NCBI GenBank assembly: GCA_947488935.1
Contig: CANLBN010000002.1
Location: forward strand, 124,001 to 188,000
Length of the DNA: 64,000 bases
Direction: 5' to 3'
From: an uncultured Pseudomonadales bacterium
GTDB taxonomy: Bacteria; Pseudomonadota; Gammaproteobacteria; Pseudomonadales; Cellvibrionaceae
Below, in pieces: positions 53,890-64,000 of the stretch. Below the pieces are notes generated by a model. It worked only from the letters and a program-made list of their open reading frames with translations, ran no database searches and was not told the origin of the DNA. Made by a program: the position numbers and the translations under genes. Positions within the stretch are counted from its first letter, which is position 1. Each line of letters begins with the position of its first letter.

Positions 53890-55386
53890 TTATATTTTCC
53901 ATTCGGCTACGGGTATATTCTGTTGGCTATTATCAATAAATATTTCAAGCATTTTATGGAGAGATTCCTCCATTGTTAACCGATCGTTAAATTTCTTAAG
54001 TATGTTCTTTTGCCAAATAGCCCCGTTTTGTTTATTAGATAAACGTTTTTGTATAGTCGATAAATAATAATTTGCTTCGCTACTTTCTATGCCGAGATTG
54101 CTAAGGCCTTGTTTAGCAACGGGCAAATTCTCTTCAATAATGTCAACTATATTTCTCTGCTTATAGCCTAGGCCTACTTTAGGCCAGATTAAGTTTGCAT
54201 CCAGACTGTACTGAGCACTGCGGTAAAAATTATATTCTGCCGTCTGAAAAGGTATCGCAGGTAAAAGCTCATTGATTTTCTCGCGGTACCCCTCTGCCAA
54301 GCCTATTAAGAATGCAGCATTCGCTATCATATCAATCGCAGTTGGACCTGAGGGAAGGGCACGCATTTCAACGCGTAAATGTCCATTGCCAAGGGGGCTG
54401 TAAACGGGACGATTCCATAGCCATACTGTACCTTGATGCAATTGTAGTTCAAATAACTCAGGGGGGAATTTGTCATTTTTTGCAGTACAGATTGGTAAAA
54501 TAGGTGAATATAAATGTACTGATTCACTAAAGAGCTCATAAGCTCCCTCTCTTAGCCAACCATGGCCAAAGCTAACACGTGCAGGTGAATTCCATTCATA
54601 GCGATCAAGGTGCCTAGTATCAATGGATTGTTTAAATAAAGGGATACGCGTTTCATCCCATAGGTAGTGCCCAAACAATGTGGGCGAGTTAGCGCCAACA
54701 GCAATGGCCAGAGGAGTCATTAATTGAAGAGCGTTATAGGTGTCACAATAATTTGCAGGTAAAATTTGATGATGAATTTGGAATGAAGTATTTGCACCCT
54801 CTAGGGTAATATCGCCAAGTTCGAACTTCAGTGGTGACTTACCGTTAATGTTTATTTCAAAATCACTGCCACGCTCTCGTATAAGTTGGCTAACTAAAGC
54901 ATGGTAACGCTTGCGTTGGGTCATGCAATGGGGGCCAAAGTCACTGGGTGTTAATGTGGGTAATATACCTATAGGTACGATTCTGCCTTCAATTTTTTTT
55001 GCCTGTTCGGATAGTGATCTTAGCGTGTTACTAATATTGCTTTCCAAAGCCTGAAAGGGATGGTTTTTTATCAAATAAGGAGGCGTATTATATTCGAGGT
55101 TATATAAATTCAACTCTGGTGTTAATTGCGGGTTTTTTGCAAGGTGGAGTAATTGCTCGTTTTTAGCCAGTGGCTTACCGTATTTATCAATAATATACAG
55201 CTCAAGCTCTGCACCAATAGAGCGTGGGGTATCTCCAAAGTTAGGGCTATTTATCGCTTCTTTTAAAGAAAATAACTGCTGTTCCAGCCTTTTTTGAAAC
55301 TGGTGATAATCATTGACATCGAATTCATCCTGATCGATTTCTACACCCATAGACTGATTATGTAACGATTCTCTCTTAATATCCAA
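53890..55386 (-). CDS. GCS2-type glutamate-cysteine ligase-like protein
   Basis: 498-residue ligase of the GCS2/carboxylate-amine ligase group. The N-terminal SIGAELELYIID segment and the metal-binding ANTSFQIHHQI fit the glutamine synthetase-like fold used by these enzymes. WNSPARVSFGHGW and LRVEMRALPSGPTAID follow. It would activate a carboxylate with ATP and join it to an amine. True glutathione synthesis cannot be claimed. The first 12 residues may be dispensable because a Met at residue 13 is also possible. Confidence 0.82.
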   Translation of the reverse strand: MDIKRESLHNQSMGVEIDQDEFDVNDYHQFQKRLEQQLFSLKEAINSPNFGDTPRSIGAELELYIIDKYGKPLAKNEQLLHLAKNPQLTPELNLYNLEYNTPPYLIKNHPFQALESNISNTLRSLSEQAKKIEGRIVPIGILPTLTPSDFGPHCMTQRKRYHALVSQLIRERGSDFEININGKSPLKFELGDITLEGANTSFQIHHQILPANYCDTYNALQLMTPLAIAVGANSPTLFGHYLWDETRIPLFKQSIDTRHLDRYEWNSPARVSFGHGWLREGAYELFSESVHLYSPILPICTAKNDKFPPELFELQLHQGTVWLWNRPVYSPLGNGHLRVEMRALPSGPTAIDMIANAAFLIGLAEGYREKINELLPAIPFQTAEYNFYRSAQYSLDANLIWPKVGLGYKQRNIVDIIEENLPVAKQGLSNLGIESSEANYYLSTIQKRLSNKQNGAIWQKNILKKFNDRLTMEESLHKMLEIFIDNSQQNIPVAEWKI

Positions 55387-55542
55387 TAAGAGTTTTTTAT
55401 ATAATAGGGGTCATTTTATATCATCTTGAAAGCATGAATTTATTGATATTTTCTATCTGGCAGTAAACCGATAGAGGCTTACTGGCTAAAGCCTCTATAT
55501 CTACTTTGAAAAACTGATAGTTATTATTAGGTTTCAGTATTA

Positions 55543-56028
55543 CTAATCTGTTGCAATGGGTACGAGCAATACAGGCTTGGTAGAACGGTTGACCACTTTG
55601 TTAGCGACGGAGCCGATAAACAAATTATCAAAAGCCCCATGGCTATGACTGCCCATCACAATCATATCCACATCCATTTTCTCGGCTGCCTTTATGATAG
55701 TAGGCGCTGGTACACCATCTAAAATATGTGTTTCAAAATTTTGATTAGGGAGCTCGCTTTCTATTCGTTCTCCGTACAGGTCTTGTATTTGTTTATTAAT
55801 GTTTTCTTTGATTTCCTCTATAGTGCGCTCGTGCATTTCTTTTAAACTCTCCTGTGGAAAATAAAAATGCACACTCTCCATCGCTGATGAGCTCAAAGGC
55901 TCAACTACAAAAAGTAGAATTAGTTGAGCGTTATATTGCTTAGTTATATTTAACGCCATGCTTAATGCTGGCTTTGCTCTTTTACCTAAATCAACAGCAT
56001 ATAAAATTTTTTTAATTGACTTTGACAT
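55543..56028 (-). CDS. Universal stress protein, UspA family
   Basis: 161-residue cytosolic stress protein. The ATP-binding signature is MGSHSHGAFDNLFIGSVANKV with PVLLVP at the C terminus, placing it in the ATP-binding branch. It is divergent from an Hsp20 gene across a 135-base region. Together they look like a stress-response pair. Confidence 0.92.
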   Translation of the reverse strand: MSKSIKKILYAVDLGKRAKPALSMALNITKQYNAQLILLFVVEPLSSSAMESVHFYFPQESLKEMHERTIEEIKENINKQIQDLYGERIESELPNQNFETHILDGVPAPTIIKAAEKMDVDMIVMGSHSHGAFDNLFIGSVANKVVNRSTKPVLLVPIATD

Positions 56029-56163
56029 GAAGACCTCACTGTGGTTTTTGGGTTCAATTAAAGTCTACTATTACTTAAGAGCTAATCGTTGATATAGATC
56101 AATTTTAGGTTCATCTATTTGGTAGATAATAAGCTTGTCAATAACCACTGTAGGAGAATTACT

Positions 56164-56589
56164 ATGAGTCTCATTCCTTATCAGCCCTTTTTTGATATTG
56201 AACACCTATTAAATAAGATGAAATTGTCTTCTAGTGATAATCAGTCGAGTATTTTTTCACCTAAAGTAGAAGTTACAGAAAAAGATAACGAATACCATGT
56301 GAATGCTGAGTTCCCTGGGGTCGATAAAAAAGACATAAGCATCTCCTTGGATAAGGGTATTTTATATCTTGAAGCAGAAATGGATAAGTCTGAAAAAAAA
56401 GAAGAGGAGGGAAAGGTTATCTTTCAGGAGCGACAATACGGTAAGTTTTCAAGAAGCTTTAATGTAGGTGATCAGATTCAGGAATCTGATATCAAGGCAA
56501 CCTATAAAGATGGTGTTTTATCTTTATCGTTGCCTAAAAAAGAGCCCAGTAAAAAATCGGCTAGTCGCATTGCGATTGAATCGGCATAA
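56164..56589 (+). CDS. Small heat-shock protein, Hsp20 family (second copy)
   Basis: 141-residue Hsp20 protein of the class A type, distinct from the IbpA-like one at 42319. I start it at the ATG at 56164 with TAGGAG upstream; the reading to 56119 has no site. The alpha-crystallin domain has VEVTEKDNEYHVNAEFPGVDKKDISISLDKGILYLEAE and ends DGVLSLSLPKKE. A strong terminator follows. No ROSE-type leader is seen here. Confidence 0.94.
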   Translation: MSLIPYQPFFDIEHLLNKMKLSSSDNQSSIFSPKVEVTEKDNEYHVNAEFPGVDKKDISISLDKGILYLEAEMDKSEKKEEEGKVIFQERQYGKFSRSFNVGDQIQESDIKATYKDGVLSLSLPKKEPSKKSASRIAIESA

Positions 56590-56617
56590 CAGGCGATTAC
56601 TTTTTGCTGCAGCGATT

Positions 56618-56652
56618 GCGGTGGTTTTAATTAGAGTTATTAAAACCACCGC
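56618..56652 (+). terminator. Terminator after the second Hsp20 gene
   Basis: GCGGTGGTTTTAAT, a 7-base loop, ATTAAAACCACCGC: perfect 14-base-pair stem followed by TTTACTT. Confidence 0.85.
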
Positions 56653-56692
56653 TTTACTTGCTAATAGCAATTAACATTAAAATCTTTAGCGG

Positions 56693-57295
56693 GTGACCTA
56701 TATGCTTACAGATTCCATTTATAAAAAGGCGATGGATCAATTAAACACTGTATTGTTAGATGCAAAAACATTTAAAGATGCACAAGCCGATATTTGCTTT
56801 TTGTCCACAGTCGCCGAAAATGGACAGCCTAGCGTCAGAATAATTACTATTCACAATATTGATGATAGAGGTTTATATTTTCTTGCGAGTCAGAATAGTG
56901 GAAAAATAATCCATATTAATGAAAACCCACAAGTCGGTGTTTGTTTTTATTGGCAAACACTCAAACTTCAAGTCACTGTTGAAGGTATAGTAGAGGGGCT
57001 TGATACTAAAACCAGTGAAGAGCTTTGGGCAAAGCGCGATCATCATGCGAAGATTACGAGCTGGGCATTTGATCTGGCAGAAGCGCCTATAGGAAAGAAT
57101 GAACTCGATTACTATAAGAAGCAGACGAGGGATCATTTTCAAGAAAGGCAGCCGCCACTGGCTAAATCTTGGTCTGGCTTTTTAATTAAGCCAACCCGAA
57201 TCGAATTTTGGCAAACAGACTGGCGGAAGAATAAATGTCGGGATTGTTACTCTAAAATAGGTGCTATTTGGCAAGAAGCTCACCATCAATATTAA
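56693..57295 (+). CDS. Pyridoxamine 5'-phosphate oxidase-like flavoprotein
   Basis: 200-residue protein with the split beta-barrel of PNPOx-like flavoenzymes. N-terminal AQADICFLSTVAENGQPSVRIITIHNIDDRGLYFL resembles the FMN-binding part of PdxH, and NPQVGVCFYWQTLKLQVTVEGIVE follows. SWSGFLIKPTRIEFWQ fits the C-terminal PdxH motif. True PdxH identity is uncertain. A GTG at 56693 or an ATG at 56702 could be the start. Confidence 0.78.
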   Translation: MTYMLTDSIYKKAMDQLNTVLLDAKTFKDAQADICFLSTVAENGQPSVRIITIHNIDDRGLYFLASQNSGKIIHINENPQVGVCFYWQTLKLQVTVEGIVEGLDTKTSEELWAKRDHHAKITSWAFDLAEAPIGKNELDYYKKQTRDHFQERQPPLAKSWSGFLIKPTRIEFWQTDWRKNKCRDCYSKIGAIWQEAHHQY

Positions 57296-57420
57296 GTCGA
57301 TTTAAGCGAATCCACTCTCGCTACTAGCTATTGATTTTTGTTTTTTTATTTATTGATGGCGACATTGTTCACTTTTATGTGATCTATTTTGTTATTATTC
57401 TGCTCCCACGCGGAGTTGTT

Positions 57421-58467
57421 ATGAAAACATTGATTACTGAGTTATTAAATATTAAATACCCCATAGTATTGCCCGGCATGAGCTGGATTTCTAAGCCAGA
57501 GCTAGTGGCTGCAGTTTCTAATGCAGGTGGTTTGGGTATTCTTGCTATGGGTCCTTTATCAGCAGAGGAGGCTCGGGCATCTATCCGCAAGGTCCGAGAG
57601 CTAACCGATAAGCCTTTTGGTGTAGGTTGTACGTTGATGATGCCTGGTGCTAAGGAGAACGCCGAGGTAGCGCTTGAAGAAAAAGTGCCGGTTATTAATT
57701 TTTCCTTGGGTAAAGGTGATTGGCTTGTTAAAAAAGCCAATGAATATGGTGGTAAAGTTATTGCGACAGTCACCACGCTCAAACATGCAAAATCTGCCGA
57801 GTCTATAGGCGCTCATGCATTAATGGTAACCGGCCATGAAGCTGCCGCACATGGTGGCGAAGTCACCTCCTTGGTTTTAGTGCCTAGTATTGTCGATGCT
57901 GTTTCTATTCCTGTTATAGCAACGGGTGGTTTTGGTGATGGACGTGGTCTACTGGCAGCGCTTGCACTCGGTGCACAGGGCATTGCTATGGGGTCACGCT
58001 TTGCAGTATCGCAAGAAAGCCCTCTCCATAGTAATACTAAGGAGGCAGTTTTATCTAAAACCCAGCACGATACCGTTTACTCTAAAAACTTTGATGGCAT
58101 TCCTGCGCGTTATATGAAGACAGCAACGTCTATAAAATTAACGCGTAAACCGATGAATTTTGTCTCGACGGTTATTCAGGCAATTAAGGCCGCAAGCTTG
58201 GTAAAGCAACCCATTTGGAAGATTTTATCAGGCTTGTTAGTGATGCCCGATAAAATAAAACTACTCGCTTATTTTGGAGCCGCTACCATCAAATTACGCG
58301 CAGCAACCGAGGACGGAGACGTGCAAGACGGTATGCAATTTATTGGACAAACTCAAGGTTTAATCAATGATATTCTAAGTGTTGAGTCTATTATGATGTC
58401 GGTTATTAGCGATGCGCAAAAAACTCAAGAAGCTACTGCCAGTTTTTTTGTAAAAGAATCTGAATAA
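57421..58467 (+). CDS. Nitronate monooxygenase-like flavoprotein
   Basis: 348-residue TIM-barrel FMN protein of the nitronate monooxygenase/2-nitropropane dioxygenase family. The start at 57421 has GGAG five bases upstream; the longer reading adds a hydrophobic stretch without a ribosome site. Motifs include YPIVLPGMSWISKPELVAAVSNAGGLGILAMG and VTGHEAAAHGGEV, with the likely catalytic His near residue 140, and AIATGGFGDGRGLLAALALGAQGIAMGSRF-type phosphate-binding residues. The substrate is not determined. Confidence 0.88.
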   Translation: MKTLITELLNIKYPIVLPGMSWISKPELVAAVSNAGGLGILAMGPLSAEEARASIRKVRELTDKPFGVGCTLMMPGAKENAEVALEEKVPVINFSLGKGDWLVKKANEYGGKVIATVTTLKHAKSAESIGAHALMVTGHEAAAHGGEVTSLVLVPSIVDAVSIPVIATGGFGDGRGLLAALALGAQGIAMGSRFAVSQESPLHSNTKEAVLSKTQHDTVYSKNFDGIPARYMKTATSIKLTRKPMNFVSTVIQAIKAASLVKQPIWKILSGLLVMPDKIKLLAYFGAATIKLRAATEDGDVQDGMQFIGQTQGLINDILSVESIMMSVISDAQKTQEATASFFVKESE

Positions 58468-58536
58468 ACACAAGGGATAACTTGTTATCTATATTGAGTG
58501 TCAATAGTCGCTTAGTATTTGATAAAGGAATACACC

Positions 58537-58956
58537 TTGTTACAAGAAGATAAAATACAACGCCTGGGCAGTTTGTGCCTTAATATTTTTCATTTGTTTG
58601 CATTATTTGTTATCGGGGGCACTATCGTCTGGTCGGCCGTCTATGAATACTTGCAGATGATGGGGAAGGGCTATGCACAACTAAAAGATATCTTGTTATT
58701 GTTTATCTATCTCGAGTTAGGCGCAATGGTGGGGGTTTATTTTAAGACTAATCGACTCCCCGTGCAGTTTTTAATATTCATTGCGGTTACGGCACTGTCG
58801 CGCCATTTAGTTATAGATGTTCAATATGTTTCTGAACATTTTCATTTATACCTTTTGCTGAGTATTTCTTTTTCTATTCTGCTGCTCTGTGGTGCGCTAT
58901 GGTTGCTCTTTTATACCGACAGTAAATATGGTTCCTCCGATGATGTTCATCGCTAA
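58537..58956 (+). CDS. PsiE-like membrane protein
   Basis: 139-residue inner membrane protein with four helices of the phosphate-starvation-inducible PsiE family. The LLLFIYLELGAMVGVYFKTNRLPVQFLIFIAVTALSRHLVID segment is characteristic. I use the TTG at 58537, with AAAGGAA six bases before it; a TTG at 58519 lacks a site. The function is unknown. Confidence 0.8.
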   Translation: MLQEDKIQRLGSLCLNIFHLFALFVIGGTIVWSAVYEYLQMMGKGYAQLKDILLLFIYLELGAMVGVYFKTNRLPVQFLIFIAVTALSRHLVIDVQYVSEHFHLYLLLSISFSILLLCGALWLLFYTDSKYGSSDDVHR

Positions 58957-59271
58957 CAGAATTGCTTGGTTAATTTTTCTAAATTAACATCAAATAAAAC
59001 CTTTATATACCTTTCATGCATACTTGCTAAATAAATCGAGCCTCTATCTTTGGTTTGTTTTCGTCCGAGGCTTAAAGGGCTTGTTAGCAAGCAAAAAATA
59101 AAACGAGCGCTCGCTCTAATTTAGTGGTAGAATCCGATTTTTAGTCCATATTTGTGTATTATCGTAAGCTCGTTTAGAGTCAAGCAATGTGGTACTGGGG
59201 TGTTTTTAGGGTGCTTTGCTCTAAAGACATAGCTAAATCAATAAGACATTTAAGGCGATTACGAGGTGGCT
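58957..59271. other. Upstream region of fadBA
   Basis: About 315 bases carrying the promoter of the fadBA operon. The perfect 10-base palindrome CGAGCGCTCG (59104-59113) is GC-rich in an AT-rich area and could be part of an operator. No match to a PsrA or FadR consensus was found. The ribosome site GAGG precedes fadB. Confidence 0.55.
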
Positions 59272-61425
59272 ATGCTATATCAAGGGAAAAATTTATCAGT
59301 CACAGTGGATAACAACCACTATGCTGAGTTATGTTTCGATGTACAAGGTAGTGCTGTTAATGTTTTTAATCAGCAAACAGTGGGTGACCTGAGAGATGCA
59401 TTGACGGCATTGGAGGCAAGTAAAGATATAAAAGGCTTGCTAATTACTAGTGCAAAGTCTGGGTTTATTGCAGGTGCAGATATTACTGAGTTTGCTCCTA
59501 TCTTTGCCCAAGGTGAAGAGAGCATTGCAGGTATTATCCATTCGAGTAATGAAAACTTTAATCGCCTAGAAGATCTGCCTTTTCCTACCGTTGTTGCAAT
59601 TAACGGTTTTGCATTAGGCGGTGGTTGTGAAGTTTGCCTAGCGTGTGACTACCGTATAGGTTCAGATGCAGCGAGTATTGGTTTGCCGGAAACTCGCTTA
59701 GGTATTATCCCAGGTTGGGGTGGTACTGTGCGTCTGCCACGTATAGCCGGTATCGAGACAGCGGTTGAGTGGATTGCTGGCGGCAAAGAAAACCGTGCCC
59801 CCGCTGCTTTAAAAACTGGCGTGTTAGATGCTGTTACCTCTGCTAATAAACTAAAAGAAGTCGCCTTGCGCACGCTTGAGCGCTGTGTAGACGGTAGCCT
59901 TGACTACAAGGCGCGACGCATTCAAAAGCAGTCGCCACTGAATCATAATCAAGTCGAATTAACCATGGCGATAACGACCTCTATGGCCTTTGTTGGTGCG
60001 CAAGCGGGTAAGCATTATCCCGCGCCAATTGCTGCTATCAAAACTATTGAAAAAGCAGCAGCCTGTGAGCGCACAGAAGCGCTAGCATTTGAGACGGCAA
60101 CCTTTGTGAAAATGGCGCAAACCTCCGTTGCGCAATCGCTTGGGGGCTTATTTATTAGCGATCAATTTATTGCTAAAAAAGCCAAAAAAATTGCCAAGAG
60201 CTCGGATAAAGCTGTTGATCGCGCTGCGGTATTGGGTGCAGGTATTATGGGTGGCGGTATTGCTTATCAATCTGCCCTTAAAAATGTCTCTATTAAAATG
60301 AAAGATATTGCCCAGGCAGGTATTGACCTTGGTCTTTCTGAGGCGGCTAAATTATTGAACAAACGCGTTGAGCGCGGTCGTATGACGGCTGCCAAAATGG
60401 GTGAAGTATTAAACCGTATTGAGCCTACCTTAACTTACGATGGTTTTGGTGATGTTGATATCGTTGTTGAGGCTGTTGTCGAAAACCCGAAGGTTAAGCA
60501 AGCAGTGCTCGCAGAAGTTGAGCAAAAAGTCTCTGAAGATACAGTGCTTGCGACTAACACCTCGACTATCTCCGTTGACTTATTAGCCAAATCCCTCAAG
60601 CGTCCTGAAAACTTCTGTGGTATGCACTTTTTTAACCCAGTGCACGCTATGCCACTAGTTGAAGTGATTCGCGGTAGCCAGTCGTCAGATACCGCTGTTG
60701 CACGTACTGTCGCTTATGCCAATGCGATGGGTAAAAAAGCTATTGTTGTAGGTGATTGCCCAGGGTTTTTAGTTAATCGTGTCTTGTTTCCCTATTTTGC
60801 AGGCTTTGCTATGTTGCTGCGCGATGGGGCAGATTTTCAACAGATCGATAAAGTCATGGAGCGTTGGGGTTGGCCAATGGGCCCTGCTTATTTACTCGAC
60901 GTTGTTGGTATCGATACGGGTGTTCACGCCGAGGCAGTAATGGCGGCAGGTTTCCCAACACGAATGGGTAAAGAATTTACATCGGCTACCGATGTTATGT
61001 TCAAAGCCGATCGCTATGGCCAAAAAAATGGCAAAGGTTTTTATAACTATACGCTGGATAAAAAAGGCAAGCCTAAAAAAGTGGTTGCAGAAGAGGCTTA
61101 TGAATTATTGCAGCCTCATGTTGCTGAGCGTAGAGAGTTCTCTGAAGATGAGATTATTGCTCGCATGATGATCCCAATGGCGACTGAGATTGCGCGTTGT
61201 TTAGAAGAGGGCATTGTCGCCTCGCCAGCAGAGGCCGATATGGCCCTTATTTATGGTCTGGGCTTTCCTCCATTCAGAGGTGGTGTATTCCGTTGGTTAG
61301 ATAGCATGGGCGCTGAGGCTTTTTGTGAGCTTGCTAAACCTTTTGAAGGCTTGGGTGAGCTTTACCATGTTACCGATGGCATCAAACAATTAGCGGCCGA
61401 TAAAGGCCTTTATTACACAGTTTAA
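59272..61425 (+). CDS. fadB: Fatty oxidation complex alpha subunit FadB
   Basis: 717-residue multifunctional enzyme of beta-oxidation. The N-terminal enoyl-CoA hydratase half has [12 protein letters not shown] and [20 protein letters not shown]. The C-terminal 3-hydroxyacyl-CoA dehydrogenase half has the Rossmann motif [15 protein letters not shown] and [12 protein letters not shown], with [18 protein letters not shown] use the ATG at 59272, as LYQGK matches family starts; a GTG at 59266 also exists. It forms an operon with fadA. Confidence 0.97.
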   Translation: MLYQGKNLSVTVDNNHYAELCFDVQGSAVNVFNQQTVGDLRDALTALEASKDIKGLLITSAKSGFIAGADITEFAPIFAQGEESIAGIIHSSNENFNRLEDLPFPTVVAINGFALGGGCEVCLACDYRIGSDAASIGLPETRLGIIPGWGGTVRLPRIAGIETAVEWIAGGKENRAPAALKTGVLDAVTSANKLKEVALRTLERCVDGSLDYKARRIQKQSPLNHNQVELTMAITTSMAFVGAQAGKHYPAPIAAIKTIEKAAACERTEALAFETATFVKMAQTSVAQSLGGLFISDQFIAKKAKKIAKSSDKAVDRAAVLGAGIMGGGIAYQSALKNVSIKMKDIAQAGIDLGLSEAAKLLNKRVERGRMTAAKMGEVLNRIEPTLTYDGFGDVDIVVEAVVENPKVKQAVLAEVEQKVSEDTVLATNTSTISVDLLAKSLKRPENFCGMHFFNPVHAMPLVEVIRGSQSSDTAVARTVAYANAMGKKAIVVGDCPGFLVNRVLFPYFAGFAMLLRDGADFQQIDKVMERWGWPMGPAYLLDVVGIDTGVHAEAVMAAGFPTRMGKEFTSATDVMFKADRYGQKNGKGFYNYTLDKKGKPKKVVAEEAYELLQPHVAERREFSEDEIIARMMIPMATEIARCLEEGIVASPAEADMALIYGLGFPPFRGGVFRWLDSMGAEAFCELAKPFEGLGELYHVTDGIKQLAADKGLYYTV

Positions 61426-61441
61426 ATTACCCGCTAGATAG

Positions 61442-62629
<1,188 letters not shown>

Positions 62630-63436
62630 GTGCATTAATTTAAGGCGCTTTAGTGCTGTAAACTAACTTTAATTTGGGTGAAAAACTGCCCAAATTAAAG
62701 TTTCTAATTTAAAAGTCAGGTTTTTGTTGAACCTGATGCCTTTGTGGCGAAGTTACTATCATCCAAAGGTACGGTCATACCTGCCGAATCAATGTTTATT
62801 AATATGGTTATATAAATCAATCGCTTAGCGCATTTTCAGTAAGGTTATACATCGTGAATCCTTAAGTTAGCGTGCTTAATCTTCTCCTTAGGTCCAAAGA
62901 AAACCGCTCTTTTCAAAGCAATTGTCTATAACATTCGTAGCTGAGTGGCATATCTAAATAAAATATCAAAGCTAAGTAAGTGCTCCAATATTCTTAGGTG
63001 GAAGTATAGTTAATCAATAATTATTGCTGGGGGTCTTTATGGGCCTTGATAATCTGTTTTACCGAACTCTTGCAATTATTAAAATTTTAACCTACTGATT
63101 CTACTAGTATTTGTATTAATAAGTTCGTTATTAAAATTAATTAATACAATAGATACCATTAATTATGACTTCATAACCATAGTATGCTTAACTCAATCTC
63201 GTTATCCATATTGTAAAGGCTAATATATTTTTATAGAGTTTTTTTTAAAAGAACGTAGTAGCCTATAATAAATTTAGTACTCTATAATAGTAGTGGAACT
63301 TGAAGTTATAATAAAAATAATCTTCCAGACCTAATTTTACTATAAAGAATATCTTGGTTAATTATCCTTCAATGCAGACTTCGATAGTTTACTTGTTCTC
63401 TCAATTATTATAATTCATATAAAAAATGGTACAAAA
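62630..63436. other. Long non-coding stretch between fadA and the cytochrome c peroxidase gene
   Basis: About 800 very AT-rich bases. It starts with the fadBA terminator and a second hairpin (TCAGGTT/AACCTGA, about 62714-62734). A 19-codon reading frame near 63039 has no ribosome site. No RNA gene was recognised. The peroxidase promoter must be here. Confidence 0.55.
62665..62702 (+). terminator. fadBA terminator
   Basis: AACTTTAATTTGGG pairs perfectly with CCCAAATTAAAGTT across a 10-base loop, 36 bases after the fadA stop, ending in TTT. Confidence 0.85.
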
Positions 63437-64000
63437 ATGGCGGCAAAAGGGTTGTTGTTAATAGTAGGTCTATTTTTAGTCATAGAGGAAGGGATCGCAA
63501 CTGATTTTATTACTCCAATACCAACATCTGTTGAGCACGACAAGCGCAAGGCATTACTTGGTAAAAAGCTGTTTTTTGATAAAAGCTTATCCTCTGATGG
63601 AAAAATCTCATGCAATAGCTGCCATAACCTAGCAAAATATGGTGTGGATGGTGCTAGCAAATCAATAGGTGTTGACAGAAAGCTTGGTAAGCGTAACTCG
63701 CCTACTGTATACAATGCCGTACTTAATTTCACACAATTTTGGGATGGTCGGGCGCTTGATTTACAGCATCAAGTATCGGGGCCCCTACTGACCGAATTTG
63801 AGATGGGATTTAAAAACTTTGACGATATTATTAAGTTACTTTCGAAAAATGCTGAATACAAAGAGTCTTTTGACCGTCTTTATGGTGGGGAAATATCAGA
63901 AGAAACCATTACTTTTTCTCTTGGGGAATTTGGTAAAACCTTATTATCACCTAATTCACCCTTTGATAAATATTTACAAGGTGATAAATCGGCTATTTCC
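63437..64000 (+). CDS. Cytochrome c peroxidase (partial, cut by the window end)
   Basis: First 188 codons of a di-haem cytochrome c peroxidase of the CcpA/MauG group. The N terminus has a short hydrophobic signal (residues about 5-16). The first haem motif CNSCH lies at residues 59-63, and GKKLFFDKSLSSDGKISC and FWDGRALDLQHQVSGPL are family segments. It would reduce hydrogen peroxide in the periplasm with electrons from cytochrome c, so it needs the ccm system. No stop codon is reached before the window end. Confidence 0.9.
   Translation, partial: MAAKGLLLIVGLFLVIEEGIATDFITPIPTSVEHDKRKALLGKKLFFDKSLSSDGKISCNSCHNLAKYGVDGASKSIGVDRKLGKRNSPTVYNAVLNFTQFWDGRALDLQHQVSGPLLTEFEMGFKNFDDIIKLLSKNAEYKESFDRLYGGEISEETITFSLGEFGKTLLSPNSPFDKYLQGDKSAIS

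Noticed and set aside
56119..56163. Longer start of the second Hsp20 gene
   Set aside because: The TAGGAG ribosome site and the family N terminus point to the ATG at 56164.
63415..63732. 105-codon reading frame on the minus strand
   Set aside because: Antisense of the cytochrome c peroxidase, which has a clear CNSCH haem motif on the plus strand.

Overview
The window is a 64 kb piece of a gammaproteobacterial chromosome, AT-rich by eye. It carries ordinary chromosomal genes in short operons, with no insertion sequences, prophage, CRISPR array, rRNA or tRNA genes that I could recognise. MnmC, RlmF, a YehS/DUF1456 protein, divergent norR-hmp, fadBA, a Pseudomonas-type cytochrome c maturation (ccm) cluster next to flagellar fliK/flhB-like genes, and a FabY-type ketoacyl synthase together suggest a marine relative of the Pseudomonadales/Cellvibrionales. 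This placement is inference; the species cannot be named from the sequence alone.

Layout. 0-5 kb: glutaminyl cyclase-like protein, ComFB-like protein, then mnmC-fldB-trmL. 5-10 kb: an orphan MshN-like TPR protein and type IV pilin, an NmrA-type reductase, an S4 RNA-binding protein and an exported catalase-like protein. 10-13 kb: divergent norR and hmp, with three NorR-type enhancer sites and a sigma-54 promoter visible between them (nitric oxide detoxification). 13-20 kb: AsmA-like protein, a DUF6172/YehS/isochorismatase operon, rlmF, a fatty acid desaturase and a spermidine synthase-like protein. 20-22.5 kb: unrecognised genes including a membrane protein next to a protein with a HEPN-like Rx4H motif. 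22.8-29.8 kb: M16C peptidase, DUF599, GIY-YIG, DnaJ-domain and YciC-like proteins, a methyltransferase and msrA.

29.8-39 kb: flhB-like and fliK run leftward, ccmA-G runs rightward. The ccm cluster is interrupted by a YciI gene and a lipoprotein gene, and ends at ccmG without ccmH or ccmI. 39-43 kb: rbgA/ylqF, a hibernation factor, and an Hsp20 gene whose leader has the hallmarks of a ROSE RNA thermometer. 43-49.6 kb: GlxA-type regulator, fabY, an XRE-cupin regulator, a nitrilase with a nearby operator-like inverted repeat, and an MscS channel. 49.7-59 kb: DUF3179 and TlpA proteins, a secreted Gly/His-rich heptad-repeat protein, a GCS2-type ligase with an AstE-like deacylase, and a group of stress genes (Usp, Hsp20, PNPOx-like, nitronate monooxygenase-like, PsiE-like). 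59-64 kb: fadBA and the start of a cytochrome c peroxidase cut by the window edge.

The best-supported regulatory observations are the norR-hmp promoter architecture, the ROSE-like leader, and the apparent AUC start of the YehS-family gene. The most plausible undescribed protein systems are the HEPN-like/membrane pair, the GCS2/deacylase pair and the heptad-repeat protein. Their functions are not established here.
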